From: an uncultured Saprospiraceae bacterium
GTDB lineage: Bacteria > Bacteroidota > Bacteroidia > Chitinophagales > Saprospiraceae
Assembly (NCBI GenBank): GCA_938015805.1
Contig: CALLXF010000098.1
Coordinates: 1 to 56,577 of the forward strand
Reading direction: 5' to 3'
Length of the DNA stretch: 56,577 bases
Shown here one piece after another: positions 1 through 8,872 of the stretch. Every line of letters starts with the position of its first letter. The first letter of the stretch is position 1. The translations under genes and the position numbers were made by a program. A model generated the notes under the pieces. The model was not told the origin of the DNA and made no database searches. It saw nothing but the letters and a program-made list of their open reading frames with translations.

Positions 1-464
1 TTATGAAAACAATAAGGGAGTCGAACGCTAATCTTTTTCCGCAAGGTATACTTGCGGTAATCTTCTTAAATCGATTCTAAATTGAAGTTGATTTATCTTT
101 CGAAACATAATATTATTAGCCGCAAAATCAATTTGCGGTAATCTAATTAGATTGACTTCCACGTCAATCTTCCTTCGGACCATTAGATTATACTTAATTC
201 TATTCACCTAGAATAATTAGTTATTTTACTTTTTTACGAATTGTAAACTTTGCGATCTGAATTGTGACAGTCTTGTTTTTCGTAATGTTTAATCAAATAA
301 TCCAGCTCTAACATTGGGTCAAACCCAAAAAATAGACACGTTACTTATTCCTATCTTATTTCTAATCTTTCTACTCCTTTTAGGACACTAAAAAAAACCT
401 ACTTTATACTTTAAATCTTTAGACTACTCATATATTAGTAGTCCTTATAATACAACCTGACACT
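1..464. other. Gene-free region upstream of dnaE with repeated palindromes
   Basis: No convincing coding frame is seen. The stretch holds two copies of a small palindrome (39-57 and 120-138), each with 7-base arms CCGCAA(G/A) and (C/T)TTGCGG around a 5-base spacer, and each followed directly by TAATCT. A perfect 14-base AT palindrome lies at 140-153, and a further inverted repeat (ATTGAC/GTCAAT) at 151-168. A 7-base inverted repeat (GACTACT/AGTAGTC, 422-443) lies about 20 bases before the dnaE start. The function of these elements is unknown. Confidence 0.6.
39..138. repeat. Two-copy palindromic repeat CCGCAA-N-TTGCGG
   Basis: Copy 1 is at 39-57 and copy 2 at 120-138, starting 81 bases apart. 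Both have 7-base arms, a 5-base loop and the same 3' flank TAATCT. This resembles a small intergenic palindromic repeat family, but only these two copies were noticed in the window. Confidence 0.55.
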
Positions 465-3400
465 ATGCCTGATTTTGCACATTTACATTGCCATACGCAG
501 TACTCTCTACTCGACGGAGCGACTGATATTTCTAAGATGATGGTAAAGGCCAAAGCCGATGGACAAAAAGCGGTTGCTCTTACTGATCATGGAAATATGT
601 TCGGGGCATTTAAATTTGTAAATGAGGCTAAAGCCAATGGAATACTCCCTATCGTAGGATGCGAATTTTATCTAGTAGAAGATCGACATGTCAAATCGTT
701 TTCAAGACCTAAAAGGGATATAAGATTCCATCAATTGATGCTCGCCAAAAATGCCGACGGCTATAAAAATTTATCGAAGCTTTGTTCGCTCGGATATACC
801 GAAGGATATTACAGTAAGTATCCTCGAATCGATAAGGAATTAGTAGAAAAGTATCATGAAGGACTGATCGCTACGAGCTGCTGTTTAGGGGCAGAAATTC
901 CACAGGCGATATTAAAGGGGGACATAGCGGGTGCAGAGGAAAAATTAAAATGGTGGCTTGATCTTTTTGGAGAGGATTTTTACATTGAGCTGCAGCGACA
1001 TAGAGGATTAGAAAATATAGATAATACAGGGACTAGTCAGGAAGATATAAATCAAGTCTTGATTGGTTTTGCAAAGAAGTACAATATAAAAACCATTGCC
1101 ACTAACGACTCACACTATTTAGATAAAGTGGATTCGCCTGAGCATGATATTCTGCTCTGTGTAAATACAGGGTCTAATTTAGAAGACCCTAATCGATTTA
1201 GTTTTCCGAGTAACGATTTCTTTTTTAAGACTACGGCAGAGATGAATTCCATCTTTAAAGATGTCCCTGAAGCAATCGATAATACGATGGAAATTGTTAG
1301 TAAAATTGATCAGCTAGAATTGGCAAGAGATGTTGTACTTCCAAAATTTCCATTGCCTCAAGGCTTTGCGACTCAAGATGATTTTCTGAAGCATCTGACT
1401 ATGCAAGGGGCAAAAAGACGGTACGGTGAGATCACTCCAGATATAGAAGGTCGGATATTATTTGAGCTAGATACGATAAAAAAATCTGGGTATCCTGGAT
1501 ACTTTTTGATCGTTCAGGATTTTACGACGACTGCTCGGAATATGGGAGTGAGTGTAGGTCCAGGTAGAGGATCAGCAGCTGGGTCGGTGGTGGCATACTG
1601 CTTAGGAATTACTAATATCGATCCTATAAAATATGATTTGCTTTTTGAGCGATTCCTAAATCCCGAAAGGGTATCGATGCCCGATATCGATATAGATTTT
1701 GATGACGAGGGACGATCTAAGGTGATCGATTATGTAATAGAAAAATACGGAAAGGAACAAGTCGCACAGATTATCACATACGGTACGATGGCTGCTAAGT
1801 CTTCCATAAAAGATGTCGGTCGTGTAATGGGTGTTCCACTAGGCGAAGTAGAAAAAGTAACTAAATCGTTTCCCACGCACTTATCTGCAACTTTAAAAGC
1901 TGTATTAGCGGATAAGGATGTAGATAAAAAACTAAAAGATAATCTAAATCCAGAAGACAAAGAGAAAGCGACTAAGTTTAGGAAAATGGCAGAGGGTAAA
2001 GATCAGATCGGGGAGATGATCAGATCTGCAAAAAAACTAGAGGGATCAGTGCGTAATACAGGTATCCATGCCTGTGGTGTTATTATTACACCTGACGAGA
2101 TGACTAATTATGTCCCTGTATCGGTGGCAAAAGATTCTGATTTGCTTGTCAGCCAATTTGATAACAATGTAGTAGAAGATGCTGGTTTATTAAAAATGGA
2201 TTTCTTGGGTCTTAAGACTTTGACAGTAATTAAAAATGCAGTCCAGTTAGTAAAGGAACGACATGGTGTGGATCTAGATCCAGACGAATTTCCCTTAGAC
2301 GACGAAAAGACTTACGAGCTATTTAAGAAAGGAGAAACGATCGGTATTTTCCAGTACGAGTCTCCTGGTATGCAAAAACATCTTAAAGATCTCAAGCCAG
2401 ATAAGTTCTTAGATCTCATCGCTATGAATGCCCTTTATCGTCCTGGTCCTCTACAATACATTCCTAACTTTATCAAGCGGAAGCACGGAAAAGAACAGAT
2501 ATCTTATGATCTCCCAGAGATGGAGGAATATCTAAAAGAGACTTACGGAATTACAGTTTATCAGGAGCAAGTGATGTTGCTCTCTCAGAAACTAGGTGGA
2601 TTTTCTAAGGGTAAGGCAGATGTCTTACGTAAGGCGATGGGTAAGAAAAAAAAGAAGTTGATTGATGAACTATACCCAGAGTTCTTAGAAGGTTGTCAGA
2701 AAAATGGATATAAGGAAGAAACAATAGAGAAAATATGGAAAGACTGGGAAGCTTTTGCGTCTTATGCCTTTAATAAATCGCACTCTACTTGTTATGCATT
2801 TATTGCATTCCAAACGGCATATCTCAAGTCGCATTACCCACATGAGTTTATGGCAGCAGTTCTTAATAATGCCAAGGGTACAACAGATAAGCTTAATTTT
2901 TTCTTGCGAGAATGTAAGCGTATGGGTATCCAAGTATTAGGGCCAGATGTCAACGAGAGTCATATGAATTTCTCTGTAAATAAAGATGGGGCAATCCGTT
3001 TTGGGCTATCTGCTCTTAAAGGAGTAGGAGAAGGACCGGTAGAAGCATTACAAGAAAGTATAAAAAAGGATGGTCCTTTTACAGACCTCTTTGATCTGAC
3101 GATGAGAGCAAATCTACGTAGCGTTAATAAAAAATGTCTAGAGAGTCTGGCATACGGTGGGGGATTTGATTGTTTTCCAGATGTGACGAGAGCAACATAT
3201 TTTGCTCCAGTGGATAAATACGATACACTGATAGAACAGGCATTAAAATTTGGGAATCTATATCAGCATTCTCAAAATTCTAACCAAAATTCTCTGTTTG
3301 GCGAGACAGAAGATAATGGGATAGAAGTACCGACGATAAAAAATATTCCAGAGTGGAATAAGCTAGTCAAATTAAATAACGAGAAAAAAGTGGCAGGAAT

Positions 3401-3998
3401 ATTTATCAGTGGACATCCACTAGATGAGTATAGAATAGAGTTCCAAAATTACATCGACTGCCCGCTAGATAAAGTAGACGAAACTAAAAACACGATCGTA
3501 AAAGTAGCAGGTCTTGTTACTGAAGCGAGACACGGAACTAATAATAAAGGCTCTGATTATGTAAGAACAACATTGCAGGATTATACTGGTTCGTTGGAAC
3601 TCGGTTTATATAGAGAGGACTGTAAGAAGTATGGTCATCTGTTCCATGTAGGTGAGGTATTGTATATCGAGGGAATTAACCAAAAGGGGTATAGTGGTGA
3701 CAACTATTACTTTAAAGTAAAAGATGTAAAGATGTTAGAGACGATCGGTAAAGCATTGACTAAGTCGATCACTGTAAAATTACCGTTAGAGAAAATATCC
3801 GATGACTTGCTCCAAAAGCTGGAGCATATCTGTGAGAAAAATCCAGGTACGCATGCGTTTAAAATGAATATCTCTCACATGACAGATGAAAACAAAGTTT
3901 TGAAATTGGCATTGGTATCAGAAAACAAGAAGGTAAATGTAGATGCCGAATTTATTAGAATGCTGAGTGAGATCGGACTGGGATATAAGTTAAACTAA
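465..3998 (+). CDS. dnaE: DNA polymerase III subunit alpha (DnaE)
   Basis: This is the catalytic subunit of the replicative C-family DNA polymerase. It is 1177 residues long, close to the usual 1150-1200 for DnaE1. An N-terminal PHP domain starts with the HLHCHTQYSLLDG-type metal motif (residues 6-18) and continues with ALTDHGN. The polymerase core has the GPGRGSAAGS signature, the first two catalytic aspartates in PDIDIDFDD (D407, D409) and the third in MDFLGL (about D579). Finger, tandem-HhH and OB-fold regions follow, with the OB fold near residues 1000-1080. There is no DnaQ-like exonuclease insertion, so it is DnaE and not PolC. The ATG at 465 gives the conserved PHP start immediately. 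It stands alone, with the nearest + gene 50 bases downstream. Confidence 0.97.
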   Translation: MPDFAHLHCHTQYSLLDGATDISKMMVKAKADGQKAVALTDHGNMFGAFKFVNEAKANGILPIVGCEFYLVEDRHVKSFSRPKRDIRFHQLMLAKNADGYKNLSKLCSLGYTEGYYSKYPRIDKELVEKYHEGLIATSCCLGAEIPQAILKGDIAGAEEKLKWWLDLFGEDFYIELQRHRGLENIDNTGTSQEDINQVLIGFAKKYNIKTIATNDSHYLDKVDSPEHDILLCVNTGSNLEDPNRFSFPSNDFFFKTTAEMNSIFKDVPEAIDNTMEIVSKIDQLELARDVVLPKFPLPQGFATQDDFLKHLTMQGAKRRYGEITPDIEGRILFELDTIKKSGYPGYFLIVQDFTTTARNMGVSVGPGRGSAAGSVVAYCLGITNIDPIKYDLLFERFLNPERVSMPDIDIDFDDEGRSKVIDYVIEKYGKEQVAQIITYGTMAAKSSIKDVGRVMGVPLGEVEKVTKSFPTHLSATLKAVLADKDVDKKLKDNLNPEDKEKATKFRKMAEGKDQIGEMIRSAKKLEGSVRNTGIHACGVIITPDEMTNYVPVSVAKDSDLLVSQFDNNVVEDAGLLKMDFLGLKTLTVIKNAVQLVKERHGVDLDPDEFPLDDEKTYELFKKGETIGIFQYESPGMQKHLKDLKPDKFLDLIAMNALYRPGPLQYIPNFIKRKHGKEQISYDLPEMEEYLKETYGITVYQEQVMLLSQKLGGFSKGKADVLRKAMGKKKKKLIDELYPEFLEGCQKNGYKEETIEKIWKDWEAFASYAFNKSHSTCYAFIAFQTAYLKSHYPHEFMAAVLNNAKGTTDKLNFFLRECKRMGIQVLGPDVNESHMNFSVNKDGAIRFGLSALKGVGEGPVEALQESIKKDGPFTDLFDLTMRANLRSVNKKCLESLAYGGGFDCFPDVTRATYFAPVDKYDTLIEQALKFGNLYQHSQNSNQNSLFGETEDNGIEVPTIKNIPEWNKLVKLNNEKKVAGIFISGHPLDEYRIEFQNYIDCPLDKVDETKNTIVKVAGLVTEARHGTNNKGSDYVRTTLQDYTGSLELGLYREDCKKYGHLFHVGEVLYIEGINQKGYSGDNYYFKVKDVKMLETIGKALTKSITVKLPLEKISDDLLQKLEHICEKNPGTHAFKMNISHMTDENKVLKLALVSENKKVNVDAEFIRMLSEIGLGYKLN

Positions 3999-4048
3999 TT
4001 ATTATCATTCTAAATCAAACTTCAAACCCAAATAAACGTTTATTCTAT

Positions 4049-4531
4049 ATGCGATTATTATTTATAAGTTTGTTAGGTCTCATTACTACTATTGGCGTAA
4101 GCCAAAGCTATACTACGTACGATAGTTTTGATGACTTTGAACATATTTTACATCAGGATAATGATACGACCTATGTTATTAATTTTTGGGCAACATGGTG
4201 CGGACCTTGTGTAAAAGAGTTGCCTTATTTTGAAGAACTTCACCAGAAAACTAAAGACCAAAAACTAAAAGTCATACTTGTTAGTCTGGACTTTAAAAAG
4301 CAAATAGAAAAGAAATTTGTTCCATTTTTAAAGGAAAATAAAATAGCATCACAAGTAGTACTACTACTAGATTCTAAAGAACAAGAATGGATCGATAAAG
4401 TCGATGAGCGATGGAGTGGAGCTATACCGATTACGATTGTATATAGAGGAAAGAGGAGAGCTTTTTTAGAAGAGGATTTTGCCAGTTATACCGAACTAGA
4501 ACATTTTGTTAATACTATTCATAAAAACTAA
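4049..4531 (+). CDS. Secreted TlpA-like thioredoxin-fold protein
   Basis: A 160-residue protein with a signal peptide (residues 1-20, ending VSQS) and a thioredoxin fold carrying the redox motif WCGPC (residues 50-54) in the context NFWATWCGPCVKELP, which is characteristic of TlpA/ResA-type periplasmic thiol-disulfide oxidoreductases. The likely cis-proline lies in AIPIT near residue 133. It probably reduces or isomerises disulfides outside the cytoplasm; the partner is not evident. It sits 3 bases upstream of a second thioredoxin-fold gene and probably shares a transcript with it. Confidence 0.88.
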   Translation: MRLLFISLLGLITTIGVSQSYTTYDSFDDFEHILHQDNDTTYVINFWATWCGPCVKELPYFEELHQKTKDQKLKVILVSLDFKKQIEKKFVPFLKENKIASQVVLLLDSKEQEWIDKVDERWSGAIPITIVYRGKRRAFLEEDFASYTELEHFVNTIHKN

Positions 4532-4534
4532 ATA

Positions 4535-5140
4535 ATGAAAAATATTTTTTATTCCCTAGGACTTGTTTCTATGTTTTGCCTGATGGCTGCGACCTTTCCA
4601 GTGCATGGAGGATATCATGTAGGTGATACTGCAGAAGATTTTAAATTGATGAACGTCAGTGGAGATTATGTATCCTTATCAGATTACAAAGATGTAAATG
4701 GTTATGTTGTTGTTTTTACTTGTAATCATTGTCCTTATGCCGTTATGTACGAAGATAGATTAATAGAGTTACATGCAAAAACTGCAGAATTAGGATTTCC
4801 TATTGTGGCAATTCAGCCTAATGATCCAGAAGTAAAACCTGCAGATAGTTTCTCTGAAATGCAGATTCGCCATAAAGAAAAAGGATTCCCATTTGTGTAC
4901 CTACTAGATGAAGGGCAAAAAGTATATCCTAAATTTGGAGCAACCAAAACACCTCATGTTTTTATATTAGATAAGCAACGTAAAGTGAGGTATATAGGTG
5001 CTATCGATGATAATGCTCGTGATGCATCTGCGGTTACCCAGAATTATGTTTTGGACGCCATAGATGCAATACAGAATGGTAAAGACCCAGATCCAGCGAC
5101 TACAAAAGCAATAGGGTGTTCTATCAAAGTAAAAAAATAA
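4535..5140 (+). CDS. Secreted redoxin/AhpC-TSA-like thioredoxin-family protein
   Basis: A 201-residue protein with an N-terminal signal sequence, then a peroxiredoxin/redoxin-type thioredoxin fold (about residues 27-190). The redox motif is CNHCP (residues 63-67) in FTCNHCPYAV, a known variant of the redoxin family. The C-terminal part (TPHVFILDKQ, RYIGAIDD) matches the usual thioredoxin-fold strand with cis-proline. It lies 3 bases behind the preceding TlpA-like gene and is followed by a clear terminator, so the two form a short operon. Exact substrate unknown. Confidence 0.87.
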   Translation: MKNIFYSLGLVSMFCLMAATFPVHGGYHVGDTAEDFKLMNVSGDYVSLSDYKDVNGYVVVFTCNHCPYAVMYEDRLIELHAKTAELGFPIVAIQPNDPEVKPADSFSEMQIRHKEKGFPFVYLLDEGQKVYPKFGATKTPHVFILDKQRKVRYIGAIDDNARDASAVTQNYVLDAIDAIQNGKDPDPATTKAIGCSIKVKK

Positions 5141-5167
5141 GATAAGTCGTAAATACTGCCTATTATA

Positions 5168-5203
5168 AACCTGTCATGAATATCTTTATGACAGGTTTTT
5201 TTA
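5168..5203 (+). terminator. Rho-independent terminator after the thioredoxin pair
   Basis: Perfect 10-base stem AACCTGTCAT/ATGACAGGTT (5168-5177 and 5188-5197) with a 10-base loop, followed by a run of T. It lies 27 bases after the stop of the redoxin-like gene. Confidence 0.9.
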
Positions 5204-5233
5204 TTTAACAGACATACATCTTAACACCTTTAT

Positions 5234-5701
5234 ATGAAATTTTTATCGCCGTTACTTCTAATAATTCTTTTACTTACATCTTGTAAAGAATCTAAGCCCG
5301 TTGCTAAGTTAGATCTGATGAAATACGGATTGCCTATTTCTATAAATGCACCAGAAAATGCAATCGTAGAGGCAGACGATATGGGAGTAATGCAAGATGT
5401 CACGATACAAGCTGGAGAGGATTACTACATACAGATTTATGGTTCTGATGCGGTATCAGTAGATGCTAAGGCTATTTTTCAAAAGAAAAAAGCGGATATA
5501 GAAAAAGGACCTTTCTTTACTGAGATTTCTATGGAAGAGGAAAATGGAATGATCTATAAAAAGAATATAGACGAGAATACGATCGACTATGACTTTATAT
5601 ATGTAAAGATCCAAGGTGATAAAGAATTTATATTCCAGACTGGACTCATCGGTATGTTTAATGAAGAACAGGTTAAAGAAATGTATAATTCCGTAAAATA
5701 A
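5234..5701 (+). CDS. Small lipoprotein of unknown function
   Basis: A 155-residue protein with a lipoprotein signal peptide: the hydrophobic stretch LLLIILLL is followed by the lipobox LTSC, with the lipidated cysteine at residue 17. The mature part is mixed alpha/beta with no motif I recognise (for example DYYIQIYGSDAVSVDAK). Its stop codon directly abuts the ATG of the PhoD-like phosphatase, so the two are very likely cotranscribed and perhaps act together in the envelope. The function cannot be assigned. Confidence 0.8.
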   Translation: MKFLSPLLLIILLLTSCKESKPVAKLDLMKYGLPISINAPENAIVEADDMGVMQDVTIQAGEDYYIQIYGSDAVSVDAKAIFQKKKADIEKGPFFTEISMEEENGMIYKKNIDENTIDYDFIYVKIQGDKEFIFQTGLIGMFNEEQVKEMYNSVK

Positions 5702-6736
5702 ATGAAGCGATTTTTACCTCTTATTCTTGGTGGCTTTTTACTATCCTTATTACTGTCTTGTTCTAAGTCGGTAGCAACTCAGTTTACTATTCCTGCAAAA
5801 GATCCTAATGTGCTTAAAATTGCATTTGGGTCGTGTAGTGATGAGAAAAAAGCTCAGCCTTTATGGAAAGACATTGTTGCAGAGTCTCCAGACTTATGGA
5901 TTTGGTTAGGTGATAATATCTATGGCGATACAGAGGATATGGATATCATGCGGAGCAAGTATAATACTCAAAAATCTAATCCTGGTTATAAGGCACTAAT
6001 GGCGACTTGTCCGATTATAGGTACATGGGACGATCATGATTATGGCGTAAACGACGGAGGTAAAGAGTTTACAGCAAAGGCGGAAAGCCAGCAAGCTTTT
6101 CTAGATTTTTTAGATTACGATAGTAATGATCCAGTAAGGTCCAGCGCAGGAGTTTATGATACTTATATTTTACATCACGCTTTCGCGAATGTAAAAGTAA
6201 TACTTCTAGATTGTCGATACTTTAGAGATAGTTACGAGAAAGATAACAAATGGCCCATCCCAAATTATGGAGGTACTATTCTCGGAGATACACAATGGGA
6301 ATGGCTCGAAGCAGAGTTAGCTAAAAAAGAAGCGGATGTGACGATTATTGCTAGTGGTATACAAGTGATTCCATCCGAACATAGATTCGAGAAATGGGCA
6401 AACTTCCCTAATGAAAAGCATCGCCTATTTGATACCGTTATCGCCTCTGGAAATAAAAATTGTTTCTTTATATCAGGTGATCGACACATCGGAGAAATCT
6501 CAAAAGAAATGCATGAGAACTATCCTTTTTATGATATTACATCGAGTAGCCTTACTCATGGATGGAAGATCAGAAGAGAAGAACCTAATGCTCGCCGTAT
6601 AGGAGATATCGTTTATGACATCAATTATGGAGTCATAGAAATCACAAAGGATAAGGATCTAACCATAAAGGCTCTCTTAAAGACTAAAGAACAGAAAGTA
6701 CTTTCTTCCAGTATTTTGGATGGAAGGAATAATTAG
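5702..6736 (+). CDS. PhoD-like alkaline phosphatase/phosphodiesterase, lipoprotein
   Basis: A 344-residue lipoprotein (lipobox LLSC, Cys20) with a calcineurin-like metallophosphoesterase domain of the PhoD class. Metal-binding motifs visible are FGSCSD (43-47), WLGDNIYGD (68-76), TWDDHDYG (109-115), a later SGDRH and SSSLTHGW. PhoD enzymes hydrolyse phosphomonoesters or diesters outside the cytoplasm, commonly for phosphate scavenging, but some Bacteroidota members have other substrates. It starts directly at the stop of the preceding lipoprotein gene. No Pho-box-like sequence was identified. Confidence 0.9.
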   Translation: MKRFLPLILGGFLLSLLLSCSKSVATQFTIPAKDPNVLKIAFGSCSDEKKAQPLWKDIVAESPDLWIWLGDNIYGDTEDMDIMRSKYNTQKSNPGYKALMATCPIIGTWDDHDYGVNDGGKEFTAKAESQQAFLDFLDYDSNDPVRSSAGVYDTYILHHAFANVKVILLDCRYFRDSYEKDNKWPIPNYGGTILGDTQWEWLEAELAKKEADVTIIASGIQVIPSEHRFEKWANFPNEKHRLFDTVIASGNKNCFFISGDRHIGEISKEMHENYPFYDITSSSLTHGWKIRREEPNARRIGDIVYDINYGVIEITKDKDLTIKALLKTKEQKVLSSSILDGRNN

Positions 6737-6971
6737 TAAAGTAAGGACATAGATTAGGTTCCAAATCTTAAGTAATCAGCAATAGAACTGCATACAAATT
6801 TTTTTGTATCCAATGTAGAGAGATGCCTTCAGTCTTATGAGGTATAATTGGTGCTTATAGTAATCCTTATTATTAGAAATTCTATTTGGTAAATATTCAG
6901 TGTGATCCTAAACGCTGAAGATGTCTCCCATTAGTCGGAAGGAAAAAAGATCTTTAATTATCTCTAGTAGT

Positions 6972-8318
6972 CTATAGGAATAGATAGAGTATACTTGGAA
7001 AAATAATAATCAATGCCATAAAGATTACTTGGATTATGATAAATGGGATAATCCCTCTGTATAGTTGGGAAGTTGTGATCTCAGGAGGAGCCACTCCTTT
7101 TAAATAAAACAAAGAAAACCCAAATGGCGGGGTAAGAAATGATGTTTGCAAATTCATAGCTAGAAGAATACCCACCCATAGCATGTCTATATCGTAAGCA
7201 TTAAATATCGGCGTGATTACTGGTACAAATATGAAAATGATCTCTATAAAGTCGATAAAGAAGCCGGCAATAAAAACTACGACCATTACTATAGCTAGAA
7301 ACATATAAGGTGATAAATCCGCATTGTTTATAAGTTGGATTAGATAGTGGTCTCCACCTAGTGTCCGGAATACTAACGTAAAGGTAGTGGCTCCTAATAA
7401 AATCCAAAAAACCATAGCGGTAAGATTCATAGTCTGTCGCATGACGTCTTTTAAGACACCGAGGTTAAATGATTTTTGTAAGATAGTCAGTAGTGTAGCT
7501 CCCATTGCTCCCACTGCTGCAGCCTCAGTCGGAGAAGCTATTCCTGCAAAGATAGATCCGAGTACGGCTAGTATTAATAACATCGGAAGTATAAACGCAC
7601 GGATCACTTTCCACATAAATCCATCTCCTTTTAAATTATCTATTTCTACCTGAGGCATAGAAGGAGCCCACTCAGGTTTTAAATGAGAAATGACTAAAAC
7701 ATAAACAATATATGCCACCACTAGAAGAAATCCTGGAAATAGTGCAGCCTGGAACATCATCCCGACGTCTACTCCGTTACCACCTCTAGAACTACTGCTA
7801 ATTTGCTCTGCAAGTAAAATAAGGACTACGGACGGTGGTATTATCTGACCGAGTGTTCCCGAGGATGCAATGACACCTGTGGCCAGTTCCGGACGATAAC
7901 CCCGTTTAAGCATAGTCGGTAAACTGATCAGTCCCATGGTCACGACGGTTGCTCCTACGATACCTGTAGAGGCGGCTAATAAAGCTCCTACGATGATAAC
8001 TGATACCGCAAGACCTCCTTTAAATTTTCCAAATAGTATGGCCATAGTCTCTAGTAAGCTTGAGGCCAGACCTGACTTCTCTAACATGATTCCCATAAAA
8101 ATAAATAGGGGAACAGCCATGAGCATAGAATTCTGGATCGTCCCCATAAACCGCGATGGTAACAAATAGAAATCTGCAAACCGGATCACATCTGGTCTGA
8201 CATACATAATGATCAATGCAAATAATATAGATACTCCACCGAGAGTAAAGGCAACTGGATATCCTTTTAGAATAAGTATAAAAATCAAAACAAAAAGAAG
8301 TATCGCTAGCAATCCCAT
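6972..8318 (-). CDS. dctM: TRAP transporter large permease subunit (DctM family)
   Basis: A 448-residue integral membrane protein with about 12 hydrophobic segments, the standard DctM length. Family motifs seen include FIFMGIMLEKSGL, GTLGQIIPPS, SPTEAAAVGAMGA and LTPPFGFSLFYLKG. DctM is the ion-coupled transport subunit of tripartite ATP-independent periplasmic transporters, which take up organic acids, sialic acid or similar solutes. It starts 3 bases after the stop of the DctQ gene. No DctP substrate-binding gene lies in the window, so the substrate cannot be inferred. Confidence 0.95.
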   Translation of the reverse strand: MGLLAILLFVLIFILILKGYPVAFTLGGVSILFALIIMYVRPDVIRFADFYLLPSRFMGTIQNSMLMAVPLFIFMGIMLEKSGLASSLLETMAILFGKFKGGLAVSVIIVGALLAASTGIVGATVVTMGLISLPTMLKRGYRPELATGVIASSGTLGQIIPPSVVLILLAEQISSSSRGGNGVDVGMMFQAALFPGFLLVVAYIVYVLVISHLKPEWAPSMPQVEIDNLKGDGFMWKVIRAFILPMLLILAVLGSIFAGIASPTEAAAVGAMGATLLTILQKSFNLGVLKDVMRQTMNLTAMVFWILLGATTFTLVFRTLGGDHYLIQLINNADLSPYMFLAIVMVVVFIAGFFIDFIEIIFIFVPVITPIFNAYDIDMLWVGILLAMNLQTSFLTPPFGFSLFYLKGVAPPEITTSQLYRGIIPFIIIQVIFMALIIIFPSILYLFL

Positions 8319-8321
8319 ATT

Positions 8322-8834
8322 TTATGAGTTATGGGGATGACCAGAAAATATGGTGAAAATACTATTAAGAATTACAGCTACTGCTTGTATTAATAATAAG
8401 ATAAAGCCTAAAAGGATAATAAGTTTTAATAAATAAACAGCTGCTAATCCTCCAGCCTGGGCAGAGCTTTCTCCGATTTTAAAAGAAGCATAAAAGTATT
8501 TATAACAAACATGAATCGAAATGATACACCACGGTAGTAGAAATAAAAAAGTTCCCAGTAAATCGATGATGGCTTTTTTACGTTTAGACCATTTAGAATA
8601 AAAAAGATCTACTCTGACGTGCTTTTCATTGGCGTAAGCATAACCTCCAGCGAGCATAAAGGTGATAGCAAAAAAGTAAGTCTCTAATTCTGTAATCCAA
8701 ATAAATGATCTCGAAAACACGTACCTCATTATAACATCTAGCATGATCGTAATCACTAATAACGCCGTACTCCACGAAAAAAAATCGCCTAATGTTTTAT
8801 TGATCAGCTGTAGGATATGAGAGACCTTTTGCAT
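8322..8834 (-). CDS. dctQ: TRAP transporter small permease subunit (DctQ family)
   Basis: A 170-residue protein with four predicted membrane helices (about residues 20-40, 50-70, 90-110 and 132-152), the usual DctQ topology. The RYVFSRSFIWITELETYFF and GGYAYANEKHVRVDL segments match the family. It pairs with DctM in the inner membrane. The gene is upstream of dctM, separated by 3 bases, and diverges from the methyltransferase gene. Confidence 0.92.
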   Translation of the reverse strand: MQKVSHILQLINKTLGDFFSWSTALLVITIMLDVIMRYVFSRSFIWITELETYFFAITFMLAGGYAYANEKHVRVDLFYSKWSKRKKAIIDLLGTFLFLLPWCIISIHVCYKYFYASFKIGESSAQAGGLAAVYLLKLIILLGFILLLIQAVAVILNSIFTIFSGHPHNS

Positions 8835-8861
8835 ATCTCCTCAATATAGAAAAGCTTTTGC

Positions 8862-8869
8862 TATTTTTG
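8862..8869 (+). promoter_or_regulatory. Candidate -7 box TATTTTTG for the methyltransferase gene
   Basis: Matches the Bacteroidota -7 consensus TAnnTTTG. Its last base is only 3 bases before the ATG at 8873, so a transcript starting at the usual distance would begin at or near the start codon (a leaderless mRNA). No good -33 box is seen at 17-23 bases, so this is tentative. Confidence 0.35.
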
Positions 8870-8872
8870 AAT

